DNA of 64,000 nt from Porticoccus sp964276025 (GCA_964276025.1 CAXYDD010000002.1:1-64000), one strand, 5' to 3'; shown: positions 1 to 10,548, numbered from the stretch's first letter. Numbers and translations are program-made. The notes: generated from the letters alone by a model not told the origin.

Positions 1-524
1 TACTCAACCAAGTGGATGCCTATACGGCTGCAACACCACTTGATATTTTTAGACAAAATTCAAGCTTCTTGATAGACCGACTTTATAACGATCAGCTGTA
101 TTTTATGCAAGGGATATGGGCAGGTTATGGCTGGGAGTGGATAAATATATGCTTTTTTCTCGGTGGTTGTTTTTTGCTCTATCAAAAAATACTCACGTGG
201 CATATTCCATTGGGAATACTGGGATCTCTAATAGTGCTGTCATCTGTTTTCTATGATGGCGGTAGCTCATCAAGTCTTGGTTCTCCAATATTTCATCTAT
301 TGAGCGGAGCCACAATGCTTGGGGCTTTCTTTATAGCATCAGATCCAGTTACATCCCCAAATAGTTTCAGGGGTAAACTCTTATATGGCATATTAATAGG
401 TATTTTAATTTTTATAATTCGAAGTTGGGGAAGTTACCCTGATGCGATAGCTTTTGCAGTTCTAATAATGAATTTCTTTTCACCATTGATAGATAGACTA
501 ACTAGGCTCAAAGGTTATGAGTAA
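1..524 (+). CDS. rnfD: Rnf electron transport complex subunit D (partial, C-terminal part)
   Basis: Membrane subunit of the Rnf complex, which couples ferredoxin/NADH electron transfer to ion movement across the inner membrane. The reading frame is open to the left edge (in frame from base 3), so the start lies outside the window; the GTG at 12 is internal. The visible residues begin with DAYTAATPLD, matching the place where NqrB/RnfD proteins carry FMN on a threonine (usually S/TGAT; here TAAT). About five hydrophobic segments follow. The family is about 350 residues, so roughly half is present. The end overlaps rnfG by 8 bases and rnfE follows, the usual D-G-E order. The identity is firm from context; the flavin attachment is by family knowledge. 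Confidence 0.93.
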   Translation, partial: LNQVDAYTAATPLDIFRQNSSFLIDRLYNDQLYFMQGIWAGYGWEWINICFFLGGCFLLYQKILTWHIPLGILGSLIVLSSVFYDGGSSSSLGSPIFHLLSGATMLGAFFIASDPVTSPNSFRGKLLYGILIGILIFIIRSWGSYPDAIAFAVLIMNFFSPLIDRLTRLKGYE

Positions 525-1212
525 TAAAAAAAAGGGTCAGTTAATGTTTAGTAGTTCGATTTGGAAGAATATCGCTATTCTAGGTATTGTGGCTTTGATA
601 TCAGGAGTCATAGTATTCACAACATATTCAAAAACTAAAGGCTATATTGCTAAGTCTGAAAGTAGGTATGCTAAGAGATTTCTTTTTCAGGTTGTGCCGA
701 GCGCAAATTATAATAATGATATATTGATCGATACAATTAATATTCCTAAAAAATATTTCTCTATGCTGGGAATTAAAAGCGGAGAGAATCATCTAGTTAA
801 GATGAATGGGAAGCTAATTAGTATTATAGTTCCTTCAATAGCACATGACGGCTATAACGGAAAAATTAAGCTTTTAGTCGGCATTAATCTAGATGGTAGT
901 ATTGTTTCTGTCAGAGCAATCTCTCATAAAGAAACTCCTGGACTGGGTGATAAAATGGAGGTTGACAAGAGCGACTGGGTTCTCAATTTCAATAAAAAAT
1001 CTCTAAAAAATCTAGATTCTAAGTTGTGGAAAGTTAAGAAAGATGGTGGTTATTTTGATCAATTTACTGGAGCAACAATTACACCTAGGGCTATAGTTAA
1101 GAAAGTTCATGAAACACTAAAATACTATGAGATGGATAAATCAAGGATTATAAAAGAGCTCGATGTATTTAATGAAAATGAGGAAAGTAATATTTTTGGA
1201 GGTGTTGATTGA
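517..1212 (+). CDS. rnfG: Rnf electron transport complex subunit G
   Basis: FMN-binding subunit of Rnf (231 residues). One membrane anchor at about residues 18-36 is followed by a periplasmic FMN-binding domain. The flavinylation motif is visible as DQFTGATITP near residues 181-190, with the acceptor threonine at about 187. ATG start overlaps the end of rnfD by 8 bases, consistent with translational coupling. A flavin transferase (ApbE) would be needed for maturation; none is in the window. Confidence 0.95.
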   Translation: MSNKKKGQLMFSSSIWKNIAILGIVALISGVIVFTTYSKTKGYIAKSESRYAKRFLFQVVPSANYNNDILIDTINIPKKYFSMLGIKSGENHLVKMNGKLISIIVPSIAHDGYNGKIKLLVGINLDGSIVSVRAISHKETPGLGDKMEVDKSDWVLNFNKKSLKNLDSKLWKVKKDGGYFDQFTGATITPRAIVKKVHETLKYYEMDKSRIIKELDVFNENEESNIFGGVD

Positions 1213-1922
1213 TGCCTAATGGCTCCTATAAAAGTATATTAAGTAACGGAATTTGGGAAAATCAAGGGCTTGTTCAGTTTTTAGGATTATGTCCGTTGAT
1301 TGCAGTCTCCGACAGTGTAGTAAAAGCTTTAGGGCTTAGTTTAGCTACGATGTTTGTTCTATTATTCTCGAATGTAACTGTCTCATTAATAAAAAAACGA
1401 GTTTCAGGCATAGTAAAAATTCCAATATTCATAATCATTATCGCTACGTTTACAACTAGTATTGAACTACTCATGAAAGTCTTCACATATGAGCTTTATA
1501 TGTTGCTAGGTATATTCGTCCCCTTAATAGTTGTTAATGGATTAATCTTAAATAGAGCTGAAATATTTGCATGCAAAAATAATGTAATTAAATCTGCTTT
1601 TGACGGTCTGATTGTTGGAATAGGCTTTTCTTCAGTTCTTATTGCTTTAAGTGCAGTCAGAGAAATCCTTAGTGTCGGTAAAATTTTTGTCAACATGAAT
1701 CTATTGTTTGGATCAGCCGCTGTCGATTGGAATATAACTATTTTCAGTGAGGGGTATAGCTTTTTATTATTTATGCTTCCTCCTGGAGCATTTATTCTTT
1801 TAGGGTTACTCATAGCACTAAAAAATTTAATTAATGGTAAAGTTAACAGTCTGAGTGATGGTGAAAGATCTTTTTTAACGAAAGAAACAAAAAGGGTAAG
1901 AACTACAGGGCCTGTAGCCTAA
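1212..1922 (+). CDS. rnfE: Rnf electron transport complex subunit E
   Basis: Integral membrane subunit (236 residues) of the Rnf complex, homologous to NqrD. It begins with the family hallmark NQGLVQFLGLCPLIAVSDS and has about six hydrophobic helices. I place the start at ATG 1212, which shares one base with the rnfG stop (TGATG); a TTG three bases earlier is also in frame but less likely. In many gammaproteobacteria nth (endonuclease III) follows rnfE; here it does not, and a helicase gene starts after about 150 bases. Confidence 0.93.
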   Translation: MPNGSYKSILSNGIWENQGLVQFLGLCPLIAVSDSVVKALGLSLATMFVLLFSNVTVSLIKKRVSGIVKIPIFIIIIATFTTSIELLMKVFTYELYMLLGIFVPLIVVNGLILNRAEIFACKNNVIKSAFDGLIVGIGFSSVLIALSAVREILSVGKIFVNMNLLFGSAAVDWNITIFSEGYSFLLFMLPPGAFILLGLLIALKNLINGKVNSLSDGERSFLTKETKRVRTTGPVA

Positions 1923-2072
1923 TCTAATACTTAGCATGGTTGTTGCCAAGGATTAGCGTGAGCAAAGCATATAAACGAAAAACCTTTCTCCAGCCAAGTC
2001 ATAAGCGTATACTTGCGTCTTTTATCAAATCCGGCTTTTTAGTCGTGAATCTAGGCAACTCGGATCTCACTT

Positions 2073-3806
2073 ATGCTACCCCCCGATTTCGAATCACTGG
2101 GAATTATTGAATCAGTACTTAAGGCTATTAAGCAATTAGGTTATGAGCAACCATCTCCCATACAAGCGCAAAGTATTCCTATATTGTTGAGTGGAGAAAA
2201 CTTACTTGGTGTGGCTCAAACAGGCACAGGGAAAACTGGTGCTTTTGCAATGCCATTGTTGAGTCGTCTTGATAAGGCACAGAAAGAACCCCAAATACTA
2301 GTTCTTACGCCAACCCGTGAACTTGCTATTCAAGTAGCAGAAGCATTTCAAACCTATGCTAGAAATATTAATAAATTTCATGTCTTACCAATATATGGTG
2401 GGCAAGATATCAGTATACAATTGCGTGGACTTAGAAGAGGAACACAGGTTGTTGTAGGCACTCCAGGTAGAATACTTGATCACATCAAACGTCGAAGTTT
2501 GGTTTTAAACAAACTCAATGCCCTAGTTTTGGATGAAGCTGATGAAATGCTTCGAATGGGATTTATTGATGATGTCGAAACTATTCTTGCAGAGACACCA
2601 CCTGAGTGCCAAAGAGCACTATTTTCAGCAACGATGCCACCGACTATACGTAGGGTTGTAAAGAAATATCTAGGGGATGCTAAAGAGGTAAGTATAGCCT
2701 CAAAAACAAAAACAGTTGAACGAATTATACAATTTTATTTAATTGTCAAAGGCCATCAAAAGATGGAGGCATTAACACGTATTTTGGAAGTAGAAAAATT
2801 TGATGGAATGCTAATTTTTGTTCGAACAAAATCTGCTACGTCAGAAGTTGCAGAAAAACTTGAGGCCAGAGGGTTCTCCGCGTCTGCTCTTAATGGCGAC
2901 CTAAGTCAAACCATTAGAGAACGTACGGTAAATAGGTTAAAAAAAGGACAAATTGATATTGTAGTTGCAACTGATGTTGCTGCCAGAGGACTTGATGTTG
3001 AGCGCATCAGTCACGTTATAAACTACGACATTCCTTATGATAATGAAGCTTATGTCCACAGAATTGGTCGTACTGGCAGAGCTGGAAGAGACGGTAAAGC
3101 TATTTTATTTGTTGCGCCCAAGGAAAGCCGTCTATTACACTCAATTGAGAAATCAACAAAACAAAAAATTACTATGATGAGTCTTCCAACCGGGGATCAA
3201 GTAAGCGGTCAACGCATTCAGCAATTTGAAGACCGTATACTACAAAGTATTGAGACTAAAGATCTCGAGCGCTTTAAAGAGCTTCTTCATAAATTATGTG
3301 AAAATAATAATTTATCGATATCTGACGTAGCAGCCGGGTTAGCCTCACAAGTACAACAAGACCGACCTCTTTTTCCTAATATGTCTCCGATCGATACTAG
3401 CTTTAACGAGAGGAAAATACACGAAAAATCTACTAATTCAAGCTCTGGTAGGTCTAAAAGAAGATCTAGTGGATCCAAAAAAAATAGCTCAGATAATTCT
3501 CTTAATATGGTTACCTACCGTATGGAAGCTGGTAAAAATGATGGGGTCATGCCGAAAGATATTGTTGGCGCTATCGCAAGTGAGTCAGGAATCGATGGTA
3601 AGAACATTGGCCGTATCATGCTATATGACGATTTCAGTACAGTTGAACTCCCAGAGGGTATGCCAAATGATATATTCCAACACTTGAAACATAAAGTGAG
3701 AGTAAAGCAGCGTCCAATGAAACTTAGTGTTCTAGATAAAAGTAATCAATTCGCAGAAAAAAAGAAACAAAAAAAATCATTTAATGCAAAAAAACATACT
3801 AAATAA
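2073..3806 (+). CDS. deaD: DEAD-box ATP-dependent RNA helicase, DeaD/CsdA type
   Basis: ATP-dependent RNA helicase (577 residues) that unwinds structured RNA, in E. coli important for ribosome assembly and mRNA turnover in the cold. Visible motifs: Q-motif region SPIQAQSIP (about 28-36), Walker A GTGKT (51-55), DEAD (154-157), SAT (185-187), ARGLDV and HRIGRTGRAGR in the second RecA lobe (about 334-344). After a basic serine-rich linker (about 450-475) comes a DbpA-type RNA-binding domain (VGAIASESGIDGKNIGRI ... DDFSTVELPEGMP), then a lysine-rich tail. Helicase plus DbpA domain separates it from RhlE/RhlB. It stands alone on the plus strand, convergent with the M16 protease gene. Confidence 0.93.
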   Translation: MLPPDFESLGIIESVLKAIKQLGYEQPSPIQAQSIPILLSGENLLGVAQTGTGKTGAFAMPLLSRLDKAQKEPQILVLTPTRELAIQVAEAFQTYARNINKFHVLPIYGGQDISIQLRGLRRGTQVVVGTPGRILDHIKRRSLVLNKLNALVLDEADEMLRMGFIDDVETILAETPPECQRALFSATMPPTIRRVVKKYLGDAKEVSIASKTKTVERIIQFYLIVKGHQKMEALTRILEVEKFDGMLIFVRTKSATSEVAEKLEARGFSASALNGDLSQTIRERTVNRLKKGQIDIVVATDVAARGLDVERISHVINYDIPYDNEAYVHRIGRTGRAGRDGKAILFVAPKESRLLHSIEKSTKQKITMMSLPTGDQVSGQRIQQFEDRILQSIETKDLERFKELLHKLCENNNLSISDVAAGLASQVQQDRPLFPNMSPIDTSFNERKIHEKSTNSSSGRSKRRSSGSKKNSSDNSLNMVTYRMEAGKNDGVMPKDIVGAIASESGIDGKNIGRIMLYDDFSTVELPEGMPNDIFQHLKHKVRVKQRPMKLSVLDKSNQFAEKKKQKKSFNAKKHTK

Positions 3807-3821
3807 CTGGGCTTATTAGGG

Positions 3822-6725
3822 TTATTTTGAGTGAAAAGAAAAACCCTCTCTATTTTCCTCAAATTCTTTTTTATCAAATGAAAAACTATCACCGCTATCT
3901 ATTTGAAAAGAATAACCATATTTAATCATCAGAAAACTAAATGTATTTAAAATATCTTTATGTGAAATCTTTTGTAACGCAAATATCAATTTTTCTCTAC
4001 GATCAAATGTATAATTACGAGTAATTATACATCCCCAAAATCGAGATAAGCTCTCCACTAAATTTTTGGGCTTTTCACGTAATCTCAATAAAACTGACTC
4101 TTTTTGTTTATAAAAATTCTCTTTATTCATAGTTTTTAATTTATCAAAAAAGTCTAATAAAAAGTTATCTATTTCTTGTCCCATTCTAATTACTGAGGCC
4201 TCAGGTGATTGAATCAATAAGCCGATACCTGGAATCCTATCAACTTTCTGGTCCACCACAGCCACTATATAACCCAGTTGTTTTTTAGTACGCAATTCAT
4301 GAAAAAAATCAGATCTTATTAGCTGTTTTAGTAAGATTATTGAGGCCTCTTCCTTGAGACTATCATTTCGCCCTTGATAATATTTTAGAATAGCTAAATC
4401 GTTATGATTGATTACTAAAGATGAATTCAGCTTCTCTCCTGAATTAATTTTATATATCTGACGATCGCTATCCAAGGTCTCGCTCTCAAAAAGACTAATT
4501 GTCGATGGGATGATAGATTTAGCAGCTGAAGCATCTATATTTCCTCCTACAAAAAAATCTGTGGTTGCACCATAAAATATAGTATGTATGAAATTATTAA
4601 ATTTGATTACATCAAAATTTAGCATAGCCTCTGAAAGCTCTTCTGGGCTCCAAGATTTATTATCAATCTTATAAGCTATTTCCTTGGCAACTTGCTTATA
4701 CGGGGAATCCTTTCTTGTATTCTGCCACTCTCTGGTTAACTCTGATTTAAGTCGATAAAATAATTTATCTGCGAGTTCAGTCTTATTTTTCAATACTAAT
4801 TTTGATTCCTTATCTTTTTGCTCCCGATGTGGTGAAAACAACTCACTAGTAACCTCTTCCACCAAAAAAGGCAATTTACTGTCAAATCCACTCACAAAAA
4901 TAATTATTTTATTTGCCTGCCTAAATACACCATAATTTAATCCGGCTAGTGTTGCAGCATAATTAGATTCTTTAAGTTGCTCATTTACGATACGCAGGTA
5001 TAAATCAACCATAGCCGCATCGGTTGCACTCTTTATCGATGGAATCTCTACTAATGCATAGAATTGAGCTTTGGGAACTCCATAGTGATCATCTAGGTGA
5101 TGCCAAAGACGATAATTTTCTTTATCAATTAGTAATTTTGGTATACCAGCGGATGAATTTATTATCTTTGATTTTATTTCAAAGCTATCGGGAATAAACT
5201 TATTTGGTAGTGGTAATTTTAAGGTTTTTACCAAATCAAATCCTTGAACTTGGTGGTTCTTGAATTTTTTTAAGCTATATGGGGCCATATATAAGCTAGA
5301 TACTTTATCAGTTTCAACTTCTGGAGATACAAGGGTAATTAAGGAATTACTGGGTTTCATTAAATTAAGTATTTTGTTAATGAGACCTGGGTCAAAGTGA
5401 TTATGTAGATAGGGGCCCTTAATAACCAAATGAGGGGGGTAGTCATGAAGCTGTGAAGAGAGCTGCATAACACGACTACTTGGGCTGCTGGGTTCTTTAT
5501 AGCGGAATGCGATATCGGCTAATTTTTTTTGCTCAGCCCAGCGCCATTCCTCAACCCCATTTTGCGAGATGAGGTTGATTTTTTGAAAAATTAAATTAAT
5601 AATTTCTTTCCAGTTTTCAACTCCAGTAGCTGTTAGCCCGACACTTATATCAAAAGAGCTTCCGCTTAAATCAGATAGGCCTTCTCCAGCCATAAGAGCC
5701 TCGGCCCAGCCCTTCTCTTTCAATAAGGATAGAAGACTACCATTACCCTCATCTCCAATTAAGCTAGAAATATAACTAAGAGGTTTTTCTTGATAATAAT
5801 CTCGCATAGAAGGCAAAGGAAAAGTTACTGTTAATTGACGTCGCTCCTGTATAGGCTCGATATTAAGCAAGTAAGGTAGCGCTCCATCTCTAAATAATGG
5901 TTGTTTATGTCTAAATTGCAGTTTATCTGTATTTTTTACTTCATTAAATTTTGCAGTAATAATAGACTCTAATTCATCAAGACTTTTAGGGGCAAGAATA
6001 ACTAGAGCCATCCTGTTTGCAGAGTAATGTTCATTATGAAAACTTAGCAGATCATCTCGAACATTGCTGATATTCTTGTTAGATAAAATATCTAGGTTCC
6101 CAACGCTAAATTTTACTGCCGGGTGATTTGGATTAATAATCTCAGATAAAACATCTCTCTGTCGACGATAGTCATTCTTTATTCGCGCCATATACTCGGA
6201 GTGAACTGCATTCATCTCTCGATCAACATACTCAGAGTTAAACAAGGGGGCAATAAAAAATCTTGAGAAGCGATCTAATGCTGGCTCAATACTTTTAGGG
6301 CTAATATCAAAAAAATAATTTGTATGCTCAAAGGAAGTGTATGCATTATGCGAACCTCCATGCTGGCTTATAAAAGACTGGTATTCATCTGGTGCAGGGT
6401 ACCTATCTGTTCCTAAAAACAACATATGCTCAAGAAAGTGGGCTAAACCTTGACGATTTATTGGATCATGTGAGCTCCCAACAAAAACATCAAGGGATAC
6501 TGCTGCCTTATCAGCTTTCATGTCCGAAACAAGTAATACCTTCATTTTATTTGGGAGTTCTATATAGCGGTACTTAGAAGTATCTGGCTTACTTTTTTCC
6601 ACTATAACTTGGTTATTTTTTATAAGTTCTTGAGAGTTACCAAAAACATTAACTGTTTCTGAGGCAAGATTTTGAGTCGAGTTAAAAATTAGACTACAAA
6701 GTAACACTGTATATATTTTATTCAT
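3822..6725 (-). CDS. ptrA: Periplasmic M16 zinc protease (pitrilysin/insulinase family)
   Basis: Large zinc metalloprotease (967 residues, close to E. coli protease III at 962). A Sec signal peptide covers about residues 1-22. The inverted zinc motif HFLEH is at 96-100, and the third zinc ligand is glutamate 177 in NAVHSEY, giving the exact HxxEH-x76-E spacing of active M16 enzymes. The two-half fold continues to the C-terminus, where RTKKQLGYIVAVV resembles the substrate-contact region of pitrilysins. It should degrade peptides in the periplasm. Convergent with deaD, 15 bases apart. Pitrilysin is the likeliest member by length, but other full-length M16 proteases cannot be excluded. Confidence 0.9.
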   Translation of the reverse strand: MNKIYTVLLCSLIFNSTQNLASETVNVFGNSQELIKNNQVIVEKSKPDTSKYRYIELPNKMKVLLVSDMKADKAAVSLDVFVGSSHDPINRQGLAHFLEHMLFLGTDRYPAPDEYQSFISQHGGSHNAYTSFEHTNYFFDISPKSIEPALDRFSRFFIAPLFNSEYVDREMNAVHSEYMARIKNDYRRQRDVLSEIINPNHPAVKFSVGNLDILSNKNISNVRDDLLSFHNEHYSANRMALVILAPKSLDELESIITAKFNEVKNTDKLQFRHKQPLFRDGALPYLLNIEPIQERRQLTVTFPLPSMRDYYQEKPLSYISSLIGDEGNGSLLSLLKEKGWAEALMAGEGLSDLSGSSFDISVGLTATGVENWKEIINLIFQKINLISQNGVEEWRWAEQKKLADIAFRYKEPSSPSSRVMQLSSQLHDYPPHLVIKGPYLHNHFDPGLINKILNLMKPSNSLITLVSPEVETDKVSSLYMAPYSLKKFKNHQVQGFDLVKTLKLPLPNKFIPDSFEIKSKIINSSAGIPKLLIDKENYRLWHHLDDHYGVPKAQFYALVEIPSIKSATDAAMVDLYLRIVNEQLKESNYAATLAGLNYGVFRQANKIIIFVSGFDSKLPFLVEEVTSELFSPHREQKDKESKLVLKNKTELADKLFYRLKSELTREWQNTRKDSPYKQVAKEIAYKIDNKSWSPEELSEAMLNFDVIKFNNFIHTIFYGATTDFFVGGNIDASAAKSIIPSTISLFESETLDSDRQIYKINSGEKLNSSLVINHNDLAILKYYQGRNDSLKEEASIILLKQLIRSDFFHELRTKKQLGYIVAVVDQKVDRIPGIGLLIQSPEASVIRMGQEIDNFLLDFFDKLKTMNKENFYKQKESVLLRLREKPKNLVESLSRFWGCIITRNYTFDRREKLIFALQKISHKDILNTFSFLMIKYGYSFQIDSGDSFSFDKKEFEENREGFSFHSK

Positions 6726-6746
6726 TTAGGCTCATATTTAGAATAA

Positions 6747-7817
6747 TTAATTTTGGCTATCAGGAGGCATACTTAAATCTGGCCATGCGCCATAAAGAGC
6801 TTTAACTAATGTTGCTAAAGGGATCGAAAAAAATACACCCCAAAATCCCCATATTCCTCCAAATATAATTACAGCAAGTATAATCGATACTGGATGTAAA
6901 TTCACTGCCTCTGAGAACAACAAAGGAACCAAAACATTACCATCTAAAGCTTGAATTATTGCGTAAGCTCCTAGTAAAAAAAACAGGTCTCCCTCCCATC
7001 CCCACTGAAGATAGGCCACCATTACTACTGGGATAGAAACAAGAAGAGCTCCTATATATGGAACGATGACTGACAATCCAACCAATAAAGCAAGAAGCGC
7101 TGCATAATTCAACCCAAAAAATAAAAATGTTATGTAACTGACAGAGCCAACAATTACTATCTCAATTGCTTTTCCGCGGACATAATTAGCCATTTGATAG
7201 TTCATTTCTTTCCATATCTTCCACATCATGGGACGCTTATGGGGAAGAAGACTGGATAAGAAGCCTAACAGCTTTTCTCTATCTTTCAGCATAAAAAAAA
7301 CCAGTAAAGGCACTAATACGACATACAGAATTAGCGCCAAGACACTAGGAAATGTGTCAAATGAAAAACTAACTAAATTTTGTGCGATACCACCAAGCTC
7401 TTTTGATGCTTGTGCTAATAGATCACTTGTTTGATTTTCAGAAAAAATTTTGGGGAATTTTTCAGATAGCAAAAAAAGTAACCCTTGGGACTGATCGACC
7501 ATAGCAGGAATCTTTTCCACTAAATTTAATGCTTGTCGACCTATCAATGGTAAAAAAATAATTAAAATTGCTGAGAAAGTTCCAATAAAAAGTAAGAACA
7601 CGGAAATTACTGCGGCAATTCTCGGAATTCCTAGACGGGTCAAGCGATTTACTCCCCCCTGCAACAGGAAAGCAAAAATAAGCGCTGCAATGAAAGGCGC
7701 TATTATTTGACCAAGTGTTATTAGTACTACTAAAGCAGATGTTAGCAATACAGCCAATAAAACTGCCTCTTCCTCGCCAAAATAACGGTTAATCCAGCTA
7801 CCTAATACTTTTAACAT
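6747..7817 (-). CDS. perM: AI-2E family transporter / PerM-like permease
   Basis: Inner membrane protein with about eight hydrophobic segments, of the PerM/AI-2E exporter superfamily (PF01594). C-terminal family signatures are visible: YIGALLVSIPVVMVAY and GNVLVPLLFSEAVNLHP. I chose ATG 7817 (356 residues, close to E. coli PerM at 353) because GGAG lies just upstream (gattggagagcttc before the ATG). The frame is open upstream to 7877, but that would add 20 unlikely residues. Substrate unknown. It is divergent from bepA, and in many gammaproteobacteria perM and bepA are neighbours. Confidence 0.85.
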   Translation of the reverse strand: MLKVLGSWINRYFGEEEAVLLAVLLTSALVVLITLGQIIAPFIAALIFAFLLQGGVNRLTRLGIPRIAAVISVFLLFIGTFSAILIIFLPLIGRQALNLVEKIPAMVDQSQGLLFLLSEKFPKIFSENQTSDLLAQASKELGGIAQNLVSFSFDTFPSVLALILYVVLVPLLVFFMLKDREKLLGFLSSLLPHKRPMMWKIWKEMNYQMANYVRGKAIEIVIVGSVSYITFLFFGLNYAALLALLVGLSVIVPYIGALLVSIPVVMVAYLQWGWEGDLFFLLGAYAIIQALDGNVLVPLLFSEAVNLHPVSIILAVIIFGGIWGFWGVFFSIPLATLVKALYGAWPDLSMPPDSQN

Positions 7818-8004
7818 GAAGCTCTCCAATCTTGTCATTAGACAATACATGCAATAGGGTACGAGATCGCCGATCAAGCTACAATAGTATTGGTTAAGTT
7901 TTCTAAATCTTTGTGCTCTAGTCGTTAAAATGTATCTATTGCCATAGGTTTAATTTTATAATTAAAAATTATATAAATGATTTAATTATCGCATATCAAT
8001 CAAA

Positions 8005-9471
8005 ATGAATAAGTTAATAACCCTTTTTAAAAACTTACAGTATTTGATACTAATTTTTTTAGTCTTACTAGTTATGGTTAGGCCAGCTATAAGTGCTGAT
8101 ATCCATCTTCCCCTATTAGGGGACGAGTCGTCTAGTAACGTTTCACCACAAAAAGAGTTTGAATTAGGCCGAGCTTGGCTTAAAGCTTATCGAAGTAGAG
8201 TTAATGAAAACAATGATCCTCTTTTAAGGGACTACTTAGAAAAACTTACCAACAAATTAGCGTCTAAAAGCCGTCTGGAAGATCGACGTATTGAGCTTAT
8301 TGTTATAAATAATCCAACATTAAATGCCTTTGCAGTGCCTGGAGGAATAATTGGAGTCCATGCAGGCTTGTTTCTGTTCGCAAAAACGGAGGATGAGCTA
8401 GCATCAGTTATTGCACATGAGATAGCCCATCTAAGTCAAAGACATTTTGCCCGTCGCTTAAACCAACAAAAGAAAAATAGAGTTGTAAGTATGGCAGGTT
8501 TGCTTGCAAGCCTTGTTTTGGCAGCAACAGCTGGTAGTGATGCAGGCTTGGCTGGCTTAAGTGCAACGCAAACTATGGGAATGACTACAGCTTTAGGATA
8601 CAGCAGACAAAATGAACGGGAAGCTGATAGATTAGGTCTCCAAACAATGATTGCTTCAGGAATGAACCCAAGTGCTATGTCTTCTATGTTCGAAGGAATG
8701 TTAAAACAAACCAGATATACAAGGAGCAAAATCCCAGAATACCTCAGAACCCACCCACCTACACAAGATAGAGTTGTGGATGCTAAAAATAGAATTAATC
8801 AACTTAAGGCTAAAAATTATTCTGACAATTTTGAATTTCACTTGATAAGAGCTAGGGCAGTTATTGCAATCAACAAAGACCCTAATCTATCGCTTGATCA
8901 CTTCAAAAACCAATTCAGCGATACAGAAAAGAATAAAAATGCAGCTATTTATGGCATGGCTCTCTCATATATGGCTATGAGAGATTACACAAAAACAGAT
9001 AAATTAATTAATGAGCTAATAAAAAAATCACCAAATGAACTTCTTTATAAAATGGCTCAGATTGAGAATTATCGTAATCAGGAAAAATATACTACTGCAA
9101 TCGAAAAAACCCTGTCACTTCTGAAATATGATACCGAAAGCTACCCTTTACGGATGTCTCTCGCTGAAACATACCTTAAAGCTAATCGTTTTTTTGATTC
9201 TGAAGAAATACTAAACTCATTAAAAAACAGTCACCCCAACAATCCCGAGGTATGGTTTCAACTTGCAGAAGTGCGTGGTCTAGGTGGAAATATACCAGGT
9301 GTTCATCAAGCGCGAGCAGAATATTTTATACTGATTGGTGTCTTTGGCAAAGCAAGAGATCAATTGATGTATGCAAGAAAACTGTTGGTTAATGACTATA
9401 ATAAAAAATTAATAATTGATCAAAAACTTAAGAACTTAGAGAAAATTGAAGAAGAGATGAGGAACTTATAA
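8005..9471 (+). CDS. bepA: Beta-barrel assembly-enhancing protease BepA (M48, with TPR)
   Basis: Periplasmic zinc protease and chaperone that helps assembly, or removes stalled forms, of outer membrane proteins such as LptD. 488 residues, matching E. coli BepA (487). Signal peptide about 1-30 (PAISA/D). Zinc motif HEIAH at 138-142 with the third-ligand region NEREAD near 203-208. The C-terminal half is helical TPR repeats (from about residue 300). The end overlaps the convergent nadA gene by 6 bases. Confidence 0.93.
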   Translation: MNKLITLFKNLQYLILIFLVLLVMVRPAISADIHLPLLGDESSSNVSPQKEFELGRAWLKAYRSRVNENNDPLLRDYLEKLTNKLASKSRLEDRRIELIVINNPTLNAFAVPGGIIGVHAGLFLFAKTEDELASVIAHEIAHLSQRHFARRLNQQKKNRVVSMAGLLASLVLAATAGSDAGLAGLSATQTMGMTTALGYSRQNEREADRLGLQTMIASGMNPSAMSSMFEGMLKQTRYTRSKIPEYLRTHPPTQDRVVDAKNRINQLKAKNYSDNFEFHLIRARAVIAINKDPNLSLDHFKNQFSDTEKNKNAAIYGMALSYMAMRDYTKTDKLINELIKKSPNELLYKMAQIENYRNQEKYTTAIEKTLSLLKYDTESYPLRMSLAETYLKANRFFDSEEILNSLKNSHPNNPEVWFQLAEVRGLGGNIPGVHQARAEYFILIGVFGKARDQLMYARKLLVNDYNKKLIIDQKLKNLEKIEEEMRNL

Positions 9472-10548
9472 TTGCTCATCACGAAAATCTAACATTTTTT
9501 GTAATGAGTTCATTGCCATTATGCTAGTGCTTTCTTCTACAAATACCTCATTCTCATTTAGCTCTAAAGAAGTCATCAAGTTCTTAAGGTCATTTAATCC
9601 CATCCAAGGACAATTTGCACAACTTCGACAGGTAGCCCCCTCTCCAGCAGTAGGAGCAATTATCAGCTCTTTATTGGGACATACTTGCTGCATTTTATAA
9701 AATATACCCGAATCAGTTGCTACGATCATTTGTTTATTGGGTAGATTTTTCGAGGCTTCAATTAGTTGTGAAGTTGAGCCAACAAAATCTGCTATATCAA
9801 TCATGGCTTCAGGGGATTCTGGATGAACAAGTAATGCTGCATCTGGGTATACATTTTTTAACTTAACAATCCCTTGTGATTTAAACTCCTCATGCACAAT
9901 ACAACTTCCGTTCCACATAAGCATATCTGCACCAGTTTTTTTCTGAATATAACTACCTAGATATTTATCTGGCGCCCAAAGTATTTTCTTTTCACAACTA
10001 TCAAGGTATTCAATAACATTTAAAGCTATGCTAGACGTAACTACCCAGTCTGCTCTTGCCTTTACAGCAGCTGATGTATTTGCATAAACAACTACAGTTC
10101 TATCAGGATTTTGATCGCAAAATTCACTGAAATCATCGACAGTACAGCCTATATCTAAGGAACATGTTGCTTCAAGCGTAGGCATCAAAATTGTTTTTTC
10201 TGGTGTTAAAATTTTAGCCGTTTCTCCCATGAACTTTACACCTGCAACAACCAGCACAGAGGCTGGATGAGTGCTGCCAAATCTTGCCATCTCTAGTGAG
10301 TCAGAAACAATTCCACCAGTTTCTTCTGCCAAAGCTTGAATCGATGGATCGGTATAATAATGGGCAACTATAACTGCGTTTCTGTCTTTCAATAGTTGCT
10401 TAATTCTATTCCTGTATGAACTTTCTTCTTGGGTGGTGTATCTTGGTTGGGCATGTATAGATTTAAGGTGAGACTCAATAATTTCATTAGGCTTTAGTTT
10501 AGATGTAAAGCTTGGATTTTTTTTATGCTGGTTAAGAGGTGTATTCAT
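9466..10548 (-). CDS. nadA: Quinolinate synthase A
   Basis: 4Fe-4S enzyme that condenses iminoaspartate with dihydroxyacetone phosphate to quinolinate in NAD biosynthesis. Cluster cysteines are visible in TCSLDIGC, in NGSCIVHEEF and in the C-terminal CRSCANCPWMGLNDL, with the usual spacing of E. coli-type NadA. I place the start at ATG 10548 (360 residues); a TTG two codons earlier is also open. Its position next to tRNA-Lys and the tol-pal cluster is the same as in E. coli. Convergent 6-base overlap with bepA. Confidence 0.95.
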   Translation of the reverse strand: MNTPLNQHKKNPSFTSKLKPNEIIESHLKSIHAQPRYTTQEESSYRNRIKQLLKDRNAVIVAHYYTDPSIQALAEETGGIVSDSLEMARFGSTHPASVLVVAGVKFMGETAKILTPEKTILMPTLEATCSLDIGCTVDDFSEFCDQNPDRTVVVYANTSAAVKARADWVVTSSIALNVIEYLDSCEKKILWAPDKYLGSYIQKKTGADMLMWNGSCIVHEEFKSQGIVKLKNVYPDAALLVHPESPEAMIDIADFVGSTSQLIEASKNLPNKQMIVATDSGIFYKMQQVCPNKELIIAPTAGEGATCRSCANCPWMGLNDLKNLMTSLELNENEVFVEESTSIMAMNSLQKMLDFRDEQL